Part shown: positions 6,726 to 15,549 of the stretch, one piece after another
Position numbering within the stretch: the stretch's first letter is position 1
Layout: every line of letters starts with the position of its first letter
Source: Roseburia sp.
Lineage (GTDB): Bacteria > Bacillota_A > Clostridia > Lachnospirales > Lachnospiraceae
Direction of reading: 5' to 3'
Length of the DNA stretch: 18,374 bases
NCBI GenBank assembly: GCA_019411365.1
Contig: DXQT01000045.1
Span: 1 to 18,374, forward strand
Notes under the pieces: generated by a model
Told to the model about the DNA's origin: nothing
The model's input: only the letters and a program-made list of their open reading frames with translations
The model's database searches: none
Position numbers and translations under genes: made by a program

Positions 6726-7991
6726 CTACATCCAGGCTTCCCGTATCCACTCCGCTCTGCTTTTCCACGTATGATGTTCTTTTGCTGCCTGATATCCACA
6801 GTCTGCCATCTTTTGTGTGGACTGCATGTGGCCAAACAGGTCAAATACACGGTCTGGCAAAGTCCGGATCTCATTTCTTGAAAACATGACAAGTTCTTTT
6901 CCATCCGTAAATTCTCTGCGCAGATAGGTGGAATCGTCCGTCACCACTGCTGCTCCGGCAAGCATTCCGTTAAAAATACGGTCATGTGCTCCGGCTTTGA
7001 ACCAGGTCATTGTATTTAAGACGATCTTACTGTCGTTCATCAAAGGCAGAATCTCCGGTGCAAGTACTTTTCCACCGTAAACCAGGTACGGATTGTCACT
7101 CCATTCACACTGATCCCAGCCGGTCCCGTATGCTGTCACACGAATTCCGTTTTCCACCAGTATGCGGACTGCCTGTTCGCGGAAAAATGATGTCGCATAG
7201 GAATCAATGAAACGCATCTGTACAATGATCTCATGAACACGTTTCTCCGATATGTCATTCCGCTTATATTTTAAGTACTCTTCGATCACATCCTCCGTCG
7301 TGCGGTCCGGATGACGCACCAGTTCTGACAATACCACCTGTGCCATCTCCTCCCCATCCACCTCCGGGATGGATGAGAGATCCGGAATCATCTTCGCTAC
7401 TGTGTAGATTGGAAGTGCCCCCGCATATAAAACATCGATTCCACGCTCCGCGAGCGGTTTATGTCTGCTGCCAAGTTCCACCCCGGCATGTGGCAGAAAA
7501 TCCGTATACCGGATATTTTTGAAATATCTGCGGATATACCGGACATGGTTGCGGTCCGTGCACAGCACAACAGATGTTGCCGGAGCATTCTGCAGTGGTT
7601 TCTCATAGTGAAACGGATGATCCATCAGAATATTGATGTAAGGAATTTCATAAGTTTCCCAGAGGTTTGGCTCTTTTTCCGTAGAACCTGCTCTTTTTGA
7701 TCCTCCTGTGCCTTGAAAAATGTCCTGCTTCAAAAACATCCCTGTTCCGGTCATGCCTGCCGGAAGTGACAGATTATATCCCAGGTTATTAAACGTCACA
7801 CAGAAAAACCTCTGATCTTTTTTTGCACCATCTCCGATACATTCGATCAGCGCCTGCTTGCTCACCTCTTCGAGACGGGCATCATAGGTAAAGGAAGCAT
7901 ATCCCATGGATTCAAAGGCATTTTTCAGTTCCTGGGTGAATAAGTCGAGGGTGTCGTAGACACCGGTGATGTAAATGATGGTTGTCTGCAT
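6726..7991 (-). CDS. CgeB-like glycosyltransferase, divergent paralogue
   Basis: A 421-residue protein with an N-terminal Rossmann-like half and a C-terminal GT1-like domain. Visible features are PYINILMDHPFHYE (about 115-130, the position of the conserved aspartate in DUF3880 proteins), a RGIDVLYAGALP strand opening the linker, and a C-terminal stretch with FKAGAHDRIFNGMLAGAAVV and DDSTYLRREF, typical of the CgeB glycosyl transferase domain. An insertion of about 90 residues between the two domains makes it longer than its neighbour. The ATG follows CAGGAG at 6-nt spacing. It begins 18 bp after the AAA-ATPase gene stop, so the two are probably co-transcribed. Substrate unknown; surface or flagellar glycan is the contextual guess. 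Confidence 0.75.
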   Translation of the reverse strand: MQTTIIYITGVYDTLDLFTQELKNAFESMGYASFTYDARLEEVSKQALIECIGDGAKKDQRFFCVTFNNLGYNLSLPAGMTGTGMFLKQDIFQGTGGSKRAGSTEKEPNLWETYEIPYINILMDHPFHYEKPLQNAPATSVVLCTDRNHVRYIRRYFKNIRYTDFLPHAGVELGSRHKPLAERGIDVLYAGALPIYTVAKMIPDLSSIPEVDGEEMAQVVLSELVRHPDRTTEDVIEEYLKYKRNDISEKRVHEIIVQMRFIDSYATSFFREQAVRILVENGIRVTAYGTGWDQCEWSDNPYLVYGGKVLAPEILPLMNDSKIVLNTMTWFKAGAHDRIFNGMLAGAAVVTDDSTYLRREFTDGKELVMFSRNEIRTLPDRVFDLFGHMQSTQKMADCGYQAAKEHHTWKSRAEWIREAWM

Positions 7992-8009
7992 GGTGGTCTC
8001 CTGTACTTT

Positions 8010-9596
8010 TTATAGATTTATTTTTTCTATACTGCAGCTATGCCTTTTATAATCATCCTTTGTGGAATCTGTGCTGTCGTAATTGATTCCAGCCAGGATC
8101 ACTTGTCCATGATAATCTTTCAGGCTCTGCATGTACTGCTTCTTTTTTATCTGTGCAATCGCTGCATCTGACGATTTATCCCATTTTAATTCCACCACGA
8201 TCGCTGGCACATCTCTAAATTTTCTCGGGACAAACACAATGTCAGCAAATCCCTTTCCCCCGGCGAGTTCCCGATACATCACATAATCTTTTCTTGCAGC
8301 ATAATATGCCAGCGAAAGCACACATGACATAGAGTTTTCATCATTATACTTTAAAATGGATATATTTTCCTGATGCACCTGCTCGATCATTTCCGCAACA
8401 TATTCTTCTTTTCCATCTATGGTTGCCTGAAGCACTGCTTTTGAATTGCGAATCGCATCCATAACCGGTTCCCATCCGCCATCCTCTATGCAGTTAATAA
8501 ACTCTTTCTGCACCTCCTGGTTTGGAATAGAAACCGTCTTGTTCTCAAAATCGTAGGTCAGGTACCCCAAATGCACTAAAAGTGTAAATACATCATCTAC
8601 GCTCGCAAATGTGGACATATCGTTCTGAAACTTATCCGGATTAATCCTTATACGGCTGCCTGATATAAGCTGTGTGATTAACGCCTTCAAGTGATACATG
8701 TCCATCTGGATATATTTTTTTAGTGCCTCATAGGTCTCCGTCTTCGTCCAATAACTGTCAAAATCATGTCCCAGCAATGACATGACTACTGATCTTGGAT
8801 TATAGATCTGAATGCCCTTTAAATCATATCCATCGTACCACTGTTTCATTCTGTCATAAGGCATACCATATGACACACACAGACTTTGAACTTCCTCTTC
8901 CGTAAACCCGGTAAATTCAGCGAGTTCCCTTTGATTGGTCATGGAATATTCATCAAACATATTGAGAGCTGAATGCTCGCCATACTTTTTAATCGGCAGT
9001 ATTCCCGTCATATAAGCCAACGCAATATATGGCTTATCTTTCATCCACAGGCGCAAGAAATCCAGATATTTTTTCTGCGCTTCATCATCCCCCGGATACT
9101 TTCGAAATATGCAATCCCACTCGTCGATAATGATGATAAATTTCTGTTTTTTCTGACTATAGATGTTCTCTAATACATCAATAAGATCTTCCCGGTCAAA
9201 ACAGTCTACATCTCCGTATTCCCGCCTGATATCCCACAAAAGCCTCTTTTGCAGGTAATCGATCATTCCGTCCACTGTCTGCGCACGGCTAAGAAAGTCA
9301 AGCATATTGACATGAAGGACATTATATTTATTCAGATTTGCCTCAAAACTTTCATCCTGTGCAATCTTATAATCCGCAAACATGCTTTTCGAATCACATC
9401 CCTTGCTATAATAAGCTACAAGCATATTTGCAGTCATAGATTTTCCAAAACGGCGAGGTCTGCTTACGCATATATTCTGATGTTCGGTATTCAGATTCTG
9501 ATTCATTTCAGAAATCAACATGGTTTTATCCACATATATCTTGGAATTAAGTGCTTTCTGAAATTCTTCATTTCCCGGATTTAAATATATTCCCAT
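8010..9596 (-). CDS. AAA-ATPase-like / PD-(D/E)XK nuclease family protein
   Basis: A 528-residue protein combining an N-terminal AAA-ATPase-like domain (PF09820 type) with a C-terminal PD-(D/E)XK nuclease-superfamily domain (PF08011 type). A Walker A variant SRPRRFGKSM lies at 45-54 and Walker B IIIIDEWD at 154-161. The nuclease-like core has D452, E469 and K471 (VVELKW). Proteins of this kind are abundant and often multi-copy in gut Firmicutes and Bacteroidetes; their function is not established. The ATG at 9596 is chosen because GGAG is correctly spaced, whereas the ATG four codons upstream has no site. It lies between glycosyltransferase genes with no obvious functional link and may be a selfish or defence-related insertion. 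All key residues appear intact. Confidence 0.85.
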   Translation of the reverse strand: MGIYLNPGNEEFQKALNSKIYVDKTMLISEMNQNLNTEHQNICVSRPRRFGKSMTANMLVAYYSKGCDSKSMFADYKIAQDESFEANLNKYNVLHVNMLDFLSRAQTVDGMIDYLQKRLLWDIRREYGDVDCFDREDLIDVLENIYSQKKQKFIIIIDEWDCIFRKYPGDDEAQKKYLDFLRLWMKDKPYIALAYMTGILPIKKYGEHSALNMFDEYSMTNQRELAEFTGFTEEEVQSLCVSYGMPYDRMKQWYDGYDLKGIQIYNPRSVVMSLLGHDFDSYWTKTETYEALKKYIQMDMYHLKALITQLISGSRIRINPDKFQNDMSTFASVDDVFTLLVHLGYLTYDFENKTVSIPNQEVQKEFINCIEDGGWEPVMDAIRNSKAVLQATIDGKEEYVAEMIEQVHQENISILKYNDENSMSCVLSLAYYAARKDYVMYRELAGGKGFADIVFVPRKFRDVPAIVVELKWDKSSDAAIAQIKKKQYMQSLKDYHGQVILAGINYDSTDSTKDDYKRHSCSIEKINL

Positions 9597-9668
9597 TCTA
9601 ATCTCCATTCTGCATTTGAAAAATTATATTTTTCACTCTGTTTCTCCAATAAGCTGACTATAACAAAT

Positions 9669-10850
9669 TTAACTGTTTATCAATTTTAAACGTTTTTTTG
9701 CCGGCTCATAATTACCGCACTTCTGATAATAATACTTTGCCTCACTGATTTTCTCCAGACATTCATAAATAACTCCAACATTATAATAAGCTGCATAGGA
9801 ATTTACTCCCGCCATCCTGCAGTCCCGGTGTTTGACCGCTTTCAAAAATTCTCCAACTGCTGCATCAAACATAGCGTTGTTCATATAAATGAGTCCCATC
9901 AGGAACTGAAAATCCGCACTATTTCCAAATTCTTCATAAATATTTTCAAAGAAAAGTGCTTCCCCGGCGCGTCCGCTGTTGATCAAGGCATAGCCGTAGG
10001 TTTCCACCATATCGATGACATATTCTAACTTTGGTTCAAGGTCATAACTGAGCCCATGGGCGAACCAGAAGCATGCCTCGTTATAATCTTCTGCCATGTA
10101 ATAGCTTTTTCCAAGCTGATACAATAGATACGGGATCTGCTGCTCTTTTTTTGCATCCGTAATTTTAGATTTCTGCTCTGCATCCGTATCCTGCTTTGCG
10201 ATATTCTGATCTAACTGCGTGGCATGCACTTTTTCATCCCATCCTGAATTCTTTAATTCCTGCTCTAACAGTCTTATGTTGCGCAGCGCTTTTGCCTTTT
10301 TTTCTTTCTTCGGAAGATCATAACCCGTATGGCCGATGACGACCGGTGCTTCGTATGTACGATATTCCTTTTCGTCACAGGCAGTTACCTGCTCATGGAT
10401 TCTTCCCGTGTAATGAAAACTTTCTTTTGCAAAAATGCGGTTGATCCACTCTTTATTTTCCTGCTTTCCATCTTTTCCGGAAATAATATTGATTCTCCGG
10501 ATCCTGCCAACCTCACCTGGATGTTCGGCAATCATTTTCTCTAACTGTACCCGATCAATCTGCTGTAAATATTCATCGCTGTCAATGACCATCACATACG
10601 GATGTGCTGCTTTTGAAACCGCAAAATTCTTTGCTGCCGAAAAATCATCGCACCATGGGAAATCATAGATATTTTCCGTATATTCTGCGGCGATTTTTTT
10701 TGTCTGATCTGTCGATCCGGTGTCCGCTACGATCAGCTCAAATCCGGTTTTCTGGAATGATTTGAGGCAGCGCGCTATATTGTGTTCTTCGTTTTTGGTG
10801 ATGATGCAGACTGATAACATGTGGTTGTTCTCCTGTTTGATTGTTGTCAT
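9669..10850 (-). CDS. Family 2 glycosyltransferase with TPR-like C-terminus
   Basis: A 393-residue protein. The N-terminal GT-A domain starts LSVCIITKNEEHNIARCL, has the ADTGSTDQT segment, the WCDDFSAAKN motif and the metal-binding IDSDEYL, all typical of GT2 enzymes. The C-terminal third (about 240-390) contains helical repeats such as LLYQLGKSYYMAEDYNEAC and YYNVGVIYECLEKISEAKYY, which read as TPRs. This GT2-TPR layout is common in Clostridia near flagellin or surface-glycan genes. Two starts are possible: ATG at 10850 (GGGAGG 7 nt upstream) or ATG at 10820 (AGGAG 6 nt upstream, immediately before LSVCIIT as in most relatives). It starts 37 bp after the truncated AAA-ATPase fragment. Confidence 0.85.
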   Translation of the reverse strand: MTTIKQENNHMLSVCIITKNEEHNIARCLKSFQKTGFELIVADTGSTDQTKKIAAEYTENIYDFPWCDDFSAAKNFAVSKAAHPYVMVIDSDEYLQQIDRVQLEKMIAEHPGEVGRIRRINIISGKDGKQENKEWINRIFAKESFHYTGRIHEQVTACDEKEYRTYEAPVVIGHTGYDLPKKEKKAKALRNIRLLEQELKNSGWDEKVHATQLDQNIAKQDTDAEQKSKITDAKKEQQIPYLLYQLGKSYYMAEDYNEACFWFAHGLSYDLEPKLEYVIDMVETYGYALINSGRAGEALFFENIYEEFGNSADFQFLMGLIYMNNAMFDAAVGEFLKAVKHRDCRMAGVNSYAAYYNVGVIYECLEKISEAKYYYQKCGNYEPAKKRLKLINS

Positions 10851-10886
10851 ATTCATTCCTCCCTGTCTGTCCCAATACGAAACATA

Positions 10887-11561
10887 TTAGAAGACATAGC
10901 GATTTTCTAAATTTGTAATACATAGATGATACCACGGTTTTAATGTTTTTCCTCGATATTGCACCTTTTCCACTTTCAAATAACCACTTGCCAATAGCAG
11001 ACTCCAGATTGCGTCTTCACTCTCATCAAGCTGCTCAAACACTTCTTTTTCTGTAAATCCAAAGGAATCCACATATTTGTCCGATGTCGTTGTAATAATA
11101 TTCAAATTATGGAAGTCCGAAAACATAGTTTCTTTGGACATACTTGTAATCCCTATCATAATCGCACGTTCCATGTAAGGATTTGCCTTAAATGTAGAAT
11201 TAAACAATCTTTCTGTAAAGTCTACCATCTGATCCCAATATCCATTAATAAAAGCCTCCTGAAGGGGGGTATCATATTCGTCCAATAAAATAATTACTTT
11301 TTTCTCACCATAATACTGATATAAAAAACGTGATAACTGGTTTAATGCAAGTGTCATATCAATATCATTTATATTTTCTGACGCTGTCAGCATTTTTTTG
11401 AAAAAAGTAATATCAGATCCGTGCAGAATCCCGCTTTCTAAGATGTAAATATGCTTTATATATAATTTCGAAAGAAACAGGTTTATTTTCTGTATTGCCA
11501 TTTCGTATGTCGGTTCTTTAACATTAGCAAATGACAGACTGATATTGTCCATTCTTTTCAA
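10887..11561 (-). pseudogene. Truncated AAA-ATPase-like protein (PF09820 type)
   Basis: This frame encodes only the middle of an AAA-ATPase-like protein. Walker B KVIILLDEYDTPL lies at 88-100. The family's sensor-like stretch GITSMSKETMFSDFHNL is followed by DSFGFTEKEV and, near the end, WYHLCITNLENRYVF. The Walker A region that should precede it by 60-80 residues is absent, and the frame stops just after the NLE(V)RYVF segment, so the linker and PD-(D/E)XK domain are missing. The first codon is TTG, or an ATG at 11552, without a convincing ribosome binding site. It belongs to a different subgroup from the intact gene at 8010-9596 (DEYDTPL versus DEWDCIF). Most likely a decayed remnant; a shortened functional protein is less likely. 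Confidence 0.75.
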
Positions 11562-11643
11562 TTATGATAAATTAATAGTATACCATTTTAAGAATTGTAC
11601 CATATGATTATTTTTTTTTATTTTCTTCACTTTCCATTTCTAT

Positions 11644-12366
11644 CTACATCTTTGACTTTGTATCCGGGAGCATTCCTATAAAATATGCAAGACATGCAAT
11701 ATTCATAAACATCCCCAAAATTGTTTCTATGTATGCAAACACAAATATCTTGCTATCACTATAATTTTGTAAGTCTCCCATACTCATAAAAATCTGGAAA
11801 CTCTGCCATACTTCCCCTACCATACCAGTAATCCATCCCAGATTAATAGCTGCGGCATATATAACGGCAAAATCCAAAATATATTCTGCCATATTAATAA
11901 CCAATAATATTACCGTTCTCGTTGCAGATATAACCGTATATAAGTCACTACTTTTATCTTCCTGGTTACTTTCTTCACTTTGTACAGACTCATTCTCGTC
12001 TGAATTATCATTTTCTGTTGTCATAAGGCAGTTTCTAAGTCTGGTAAAAAACAGCACATTTGTCTGATATACAAACATTTCCCAGATACGTTCTATTGCA
12101 TATAACATAAATACAATACTTAACCACTTTACGTCTGTATTTTTAACAACATTTTGTGCTATTATCGCAAAAACTAAATTTCCCAACACCCAAATTTCCG
12201 AAAATATTCCATTGCGTAAAAAATCATCTGCGTTGTCGCCTATTCGTTTTCCAATCCAACGAATAAAATAAAAAATAGATATCTTTTCCATTAATTCAAA
12301 TAGATATGTAAGACTTATCACAATAAATCCATTTTCTCTTATATACTCTTTTTTCTCTTCCGTCAT
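11644..12366 (-). CDS. Multi-pass membrane protein of unknown function
   Basis: I do not recognise this 240-residue protein. It has several hydrophobic spans at roughly 14-35, 58-75, 80-100, 147-180 and 205-232, split by an acidic, Ser/Asn/Glu-rich loop (about 117-140). The C-terminus is short and basic. The ATG follows GGGAG and begins 2 bp after the stop of the StrF-like glycosyltransferase gene, so the two are likely translationally coupled. This suggests a membrane partner of the glycosyltransferase (export, anchoring or lipid-carrier handling), but nothing in the sequence shows a mechanism. Base composition is AT-rich like its upstream neighbours. It is followed by an 82-bp AT-rich gap and then the AAA-ATPase remnant. 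Confidence 0.7.
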   Translation of the reverse strand: MTEEKKEYIRENGFIVISLTYLFELMEKISIFYFIRWIGKRIGDNADDFLRNGIFSEIWVLGNLVFAIIAQNVVKNTDVKWLSIVFMLYAIERIWEMFVYQTNVLFFTRLRNCLMTTENDNSDENESVQSEESNQEDKSSDLYTVISATRTVILLVINMAEYILDFAVIYAAAINLGWITGMVGEVWQSFQIFMSMGDLQNYSDSKIFVFAYIETILGMFMNIACLAYFIGMLPDTKSKM

Positions 12367-12368
12367 CC

Positions 12369-13568
12369 TTACTCCCTTTTACAAAATGTAACCGCATTTG
12401 GCTTATTCTCCACCAGTCGATACAATTTTCTACACTTTTCATATGAAGTATCCAATCCAGCTTTTTCATACACTGCCATAAGCTGTATCAACACTGTTTT
12501 CCGGTCAACAACCGACCGGATCACCATTTCAATCACTGCTTCACAAGAAATTGCTTCCGTACTTATTGCATAAGTCAGTTCCCGATACGCTTCTTCTTCC
12601 AAACCAAGTTCCATTCGTCTCAAAAGAAACCGAACCGTCATATACTTTTCGTACATATTCTGATAATCTATGCATTCAGAAAAGAAATCATTTTTTACAG
12701 ATGCTGCTTTCTCTTTTCTGTAAATATCATACCAGACTCCAAATGTTTCTAATATGCTGCTTTTTCTTCCCGCCCTTCGATACGACTCTATGATTTCTCC
12801 CACTGAATCCCATGCATGGGCTTCAATCAATGATTTTATCTGATCTGCTAACAAATCGCTCAATTCATTCCACTCTTTATCATAAGTAAAATCAAATCCA
12901 CCATTTGCGTATAAATATTCCGGGTATTCTCTCAAACATATCTTTCTCGCTTCATCATAATATGTCAGCTTTGCAAAACTGCTATCGTGAATTACCCATG
13001 GGTTCTTCTGATATGGCACTAAAATTTTGTACCCTGCCTTTCGCATCTCAAATGACTGGGAAACATCATAAAAATCGAAATGCGTAAACAGATCCTCTCT
13101 CCAGGGTATATCATATTGCGTTGCAATCAAAAGTCCATCCACTGCCTCAACAAAAGTATCAGCCTTTACCCCGTCTTTCGAACCAGTTAAATAATATGCC
13201 ATCTCCGGATCTCTACAATCGACCATTCCAACATCCCAGGCCCGATATGTAACACCTGTCTTTGGCATCTGATTTCCACCAATCATTCCGATTATTCCAA
13301 CATCTTTTTGCGAAAATAGTGCAATAATATTTTCCAGAAAATGGGACTCTCGAATCATAACATCCTGATGCAAGTAGATCTTGTATTTTGCATCACTACT
13401 GTGCATTCCGACATTATAAGCTGCACACATGGAATCCGCCTCACGAATTGCAATGATGTCCGTACTATATCCTTCTGGAAGTACAAGTCTATTTATATAA
13501 TATACACATTCTTTAAAATACAACTCATTATTAACACAAATAATAAATACTACTTTTTTATCATCCAT
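12369..13568 (-). CDS. Glycosyltransferase, GT2/StrF-like
   Basis: A 399-residue protein whose N-terminal 220 residues resemble the StrF-type glycosyltransferase domain (PF13712). It starts KKVVFIICVNNELYFKECV, then AYNVGMHSSDAKYKIYLHQDV at 50-70, where HQDV takes the place of the DxD motif, and GIIGMIGG at 91-98. A DLFTHFDFYDVSQSFEMRKAG stretch near 180-200 corresponds to the catalytic-base region. The C-terminal half is helical and unassigned. The ATG lies 10 bp after the SGNH-like gene stop with an AT-rich leader and no clear Shine-Dalgarno sequence, so translation may depend on coupling. It overlaps functionally, and nearly physically, with the membrane protein 2 bp downstream. Likely adds a sugar to a surface or flagellar glycan. 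Confidence 0.75.
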   Translation of the reverse strand: MDDKKVVFIICVNNELYFKECVYYINRLVLPEGYSTDIIAIREADSMCAAYNVGMHSSDAKYKIYLHQDVMIRESHFLENIIALFSQKDVGIIGMIGGNQMPKTGVTYRAWDVGMVDCRDPEMAYYLTGSKDGVKADTFVEAVDGLLIATQYDIPWREDLFTHFDFYDVSQSFEMRKAGYKILVPYQKNPWVIHDSSFAKLTYYDEARKICLREYPEYLYANGGFDFTYDKEWNELSDLLADQIKSLIEAHAWDSVGEIIESYRRAGRKSSILETFGVWYDIYRKEKAASVKNDFFSECIDYQNMYEKYMTVRFLLRRMELGLEEEAYRELTYAISTEAISCEAVIEMVIRSVVDRKTVLIQLMAVYEKAGLDTSYEKCRKLYRLVENKPNAVTFCKRE

Positions 13569-13578
13569 AAAATTTTAT

Positions 13579-14577
13579 TTAATCAAATACTTTCTTTATA
13601 AATTCTGTAAACTTAACAGCGCCACCATCATTCAAATGATCCATATCAAAAAAATCCTCTGTCAAAAAACAACCTCTCCATTCTTCACTATTCAAATCGT
13701 AGTAATTGACTGCATATGGCATGTTTTCTAACGTTTTCAACAATTCCTCTTTCATAGACTTATCCGTTAAAGCATTATATTCAGACGTAAATGGCGGAAT
13801 GATTACATAAAATTCTATTTCCCAAACATTGCATAAACGAGCCATCTCATTTAAATACTTGACATTCTCTTTCTGATCTTCTAAAGATATATTTTTCAAT
13901 TTATTATGTGCCAAGGCCCGGTCCTTGGCATATACTTTTCTTTGTTCATCTGATAATTCCTGCCATATAATTCCCTTATATTTACTTTCGCAATTATCCT
14001 CCCGAGAATAAATTGAATTAAAAAAATTTCCCTCTTCTATAATTTTCTTTTTTGCGGCACATCTAATTTTTTCTTTTTCCATTGCTGTGCAGGACATTCC
14101 CTCCCATGATGTATCTATATTTTCCAAAACAGGTCTATAAACATGCTTTATTAAATATTGCCCCATTCTGCTCTTTTTCATATTATCATACAACGCATAA
14201 CCACCGAGTATAACAACCACCTTTTTTATTTCTTTGTTTTTTTCGTTTAAAACAAACTGTAATAGTTTCAAATCATATTCCAAATCCTGTGATGTCATTG
14301 ACACGTTTACCTGTGTTGACAACCGTTTGAGATCAATTCCATGTAGTCCATAAGATGATCCTAATATAATACCATCAACTTCTGGCAGCTTTACACAATC
14401 CATCATAAGACTAAAAAATATGTACGAATAATTGTTCTGCATATATAATTTTAAATCTTCTATTAAATTATTGTTCCACTCTAATTTCTGTTCTATATCC
14501 ATTATAGTCCCCATATTATACATTTTTACAGAGTAACCCATTAATTTCAAAAAGCCACTATGATCTCTTTGATTCAT
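13579..14577 (-). CDS. SGNH-hydrolase-like / acyltransferase-like protein
   Basis: A protein of up to 332 residues with SGNH-fold hallmarks. DGIILGSSYGLHGID (68-82) fits the GxS block I nucleophile (S75 likely). VVVILGGYALY (120-130) could be the block with the oxyanion-hole Gly. The C-terminal DMDHLN (311-316) supplies the D-x-x-H pair. Related enzymes (SGNH/GDSL esterases, DltD, AlgX-like) hydrolyse or transfer acyl groups on glycans. No signal peptide or membrane span is seen, so it would act in the cytoplasm. The start is uncertain: the ATG at 14577 lacks a good ribosome binding site and later in-frame ATGs (for example the one at 14502) are possible. It begins 45 bp after flagellin with no terminator between them, so co-expression with flagellin is likely. 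Modification of a flagellin glycan is the inferred role. Confidence 0.55.
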   Translation of the reverse strand: MNQRDHSGFLKLMGYSVKMYNMGTIMDIEQKLEWNNNLIEDLKLYMQNNYSYIFFSLMMDCVKLPEVDGIILGSSYGLHGIDLKRLSTQVNVSMTSQDLEYDLKLLQFVLNEKNKEIKKVVVILGGYALYDNMKKSRMGQYLIKHVYRPVLENIDTSWEGMSCTAMEKEKIRCAAKKKIIEEGNFFNSIYSREDNCESKYKGIIWQELSDEQRKVYAKDRALAHNKLKNISLEDQKENVKYLNEMARLCNVWEIEFYVIIPPFTSEYNALTDKSMKEELLKTLENMPYAVNYYDLNSEEWRGCFLTEDFFDMDHLNDGGAVKFTEFIKKVFD

Positions 14578-14622
14578 AGCAGCTTTCTAAAATATCATCG
14601 TATAATCCGTATTTCAATTATC

Positions 14623-15450
14623 TTATTGCAATAACATTGCCACCGATTTCGGACTACTGTTAAACTGAGCCAGTAAACTTTGTCCGGCATTTACCAATAT
14701 CTGATTTCTGGTATAAATAACTGTTTCTTCTCCCATATCGGTATCACGAATCTTGCTTTCTGCACTCTGCGTATTCTCATGTGTCAACTCAGTACTTCGC
14801 ACCGCATGCTCCAACTTTTCCTGTGTCGCACCGAAATCATTTCGCCACTGTCCTGCAATCGAAATCGCATTCTGAACCTTCTCTAATGACTTTCCAGCAT
14901 TGTCATAAGAGCTTACATCCAAATCAGCAATACCAAGACTCTCCTTGCTCGCATTAATATACTCAATATTGATTGCCTGTCCACCTAACGCTCCTGCCTG
15001 AACCTTATAATATCCAGGTGCTGCTTTCGGTGTTCCTGCTGCAAGCATGTACTGCCCATTAAAGCTTGTGTCATTTGCAATTCGATCGATTTCTTCCTGC
15101 AACTGCCCAACCTCACTTTGAATTGCATCACGATCTGCATCTGTATTAACATCATTTGCAGCCTGTGTCGTCAGTTCAGCCATTCGATCAAGTATATTCT
15201 GAGTTTCCTCCAAAGCTGCATCTGCCGTCTGTATCAGTCCGATACCATCTGCCAGATTACCGTCCACACGATTTAATGATTTTATCTGATGACGCATAGC
15301 CTCCGAAATACACAGACCTGCTGCGTCGTCCTTATCTGTCACAATACGATATCCGGAACCAAGTTTATCAGAAGCCTCCTCTGTTTTCTTCACAGAAGTC
15401 TTCAGCTGTCTGGTTGCTCCCATCGCAGCCATATTATGTGTAATTACCAT
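14623..15450 (-). CDS. Flagellin
   Basis: The filament subunit, 275 residues, with both conserved terminal domains and almost no variable centre. N-terminal D0/D1 (1-132) has ITHNMAAMGATRQL, KLGSGYRI, DDAAGLCISEAMR and LDRMAEL. C-terminal D1/D0 (about 160-275) has a coiled helix with ESKIRDTDMGEETVIYTRNQI and ILVNAGQSLLAQFN. The short middle (about 133-160, with PKAAPGYYKVQ) means there is no D2/D3. The ATG at 15450 gives the normal MVITHN start and has an AGGTGA-type site; a GTG three codons upstream is the alternative. No secretion signal peptide, as expected for type III export. It is flanked by glycosyltransferase genes and the SGNH-like gene, suggesting a modified flagellin. It may be one of several flagellins in the genome. 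Confidence 0.95.
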   Translation of the reverse strand: MVITHNMAAMGATRQLKTSVKKTEEASDKLGSGYRIVTDKDDAAGLCISEAMRHQIKSLNRVDGNLADGIGLIQTADAALEETQNILDRMAELTTQAANDVNTDADRDAIQSEVGQLQEEIDRIANDTSFNGQYMLAAGTPKAAPGYYKVQAGALGGQAINIEYINASKESLGIADLDVSSYDNAGKSLEKVQNAISIAGQWRNDFGATQEKLEHAVRSTELTHENTQSAESKIRDTDMGEETVIYTRNQILVNAGQSLLAQFNSSPKSVAMLLQ

Positions 15451-15488
15451 TCCTCTCACCTGCCTCTCTAAAAATACTCCTAATTTTT

Positions 15489-15517
15489 ATATCGTACTCT
15501 TTGCTTAAGAAACTTAA
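15489..15517 (-). promoter_or_regulatory. Possible sigma-28 promoter for flagellin
   Basis: On the minus strand TACGATAT (15496-15489) is close to the flagellar -10 consensus (CCGATAT / GCCGATAA), and TTAAGTTT (15517-15510) resembles TAAAGTTT. The gap between them is 13 bp, about 2 bp longer than ideal. It lies about 40 bp upstream of the flagellin start, where a sigma-28 promoter is expected. Confidence 0.45.
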
Positions 15518-15549
15518 TATAATTTAAAAAATTTTTATTTTTTCTTTGT

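Noticed and set aside
15460..15549. Terminator between the first glycosyltransferase and flagellin
   Set aside because: Only an A/T palindrome is present with no G/C stem, so read-through is as likely as termination.
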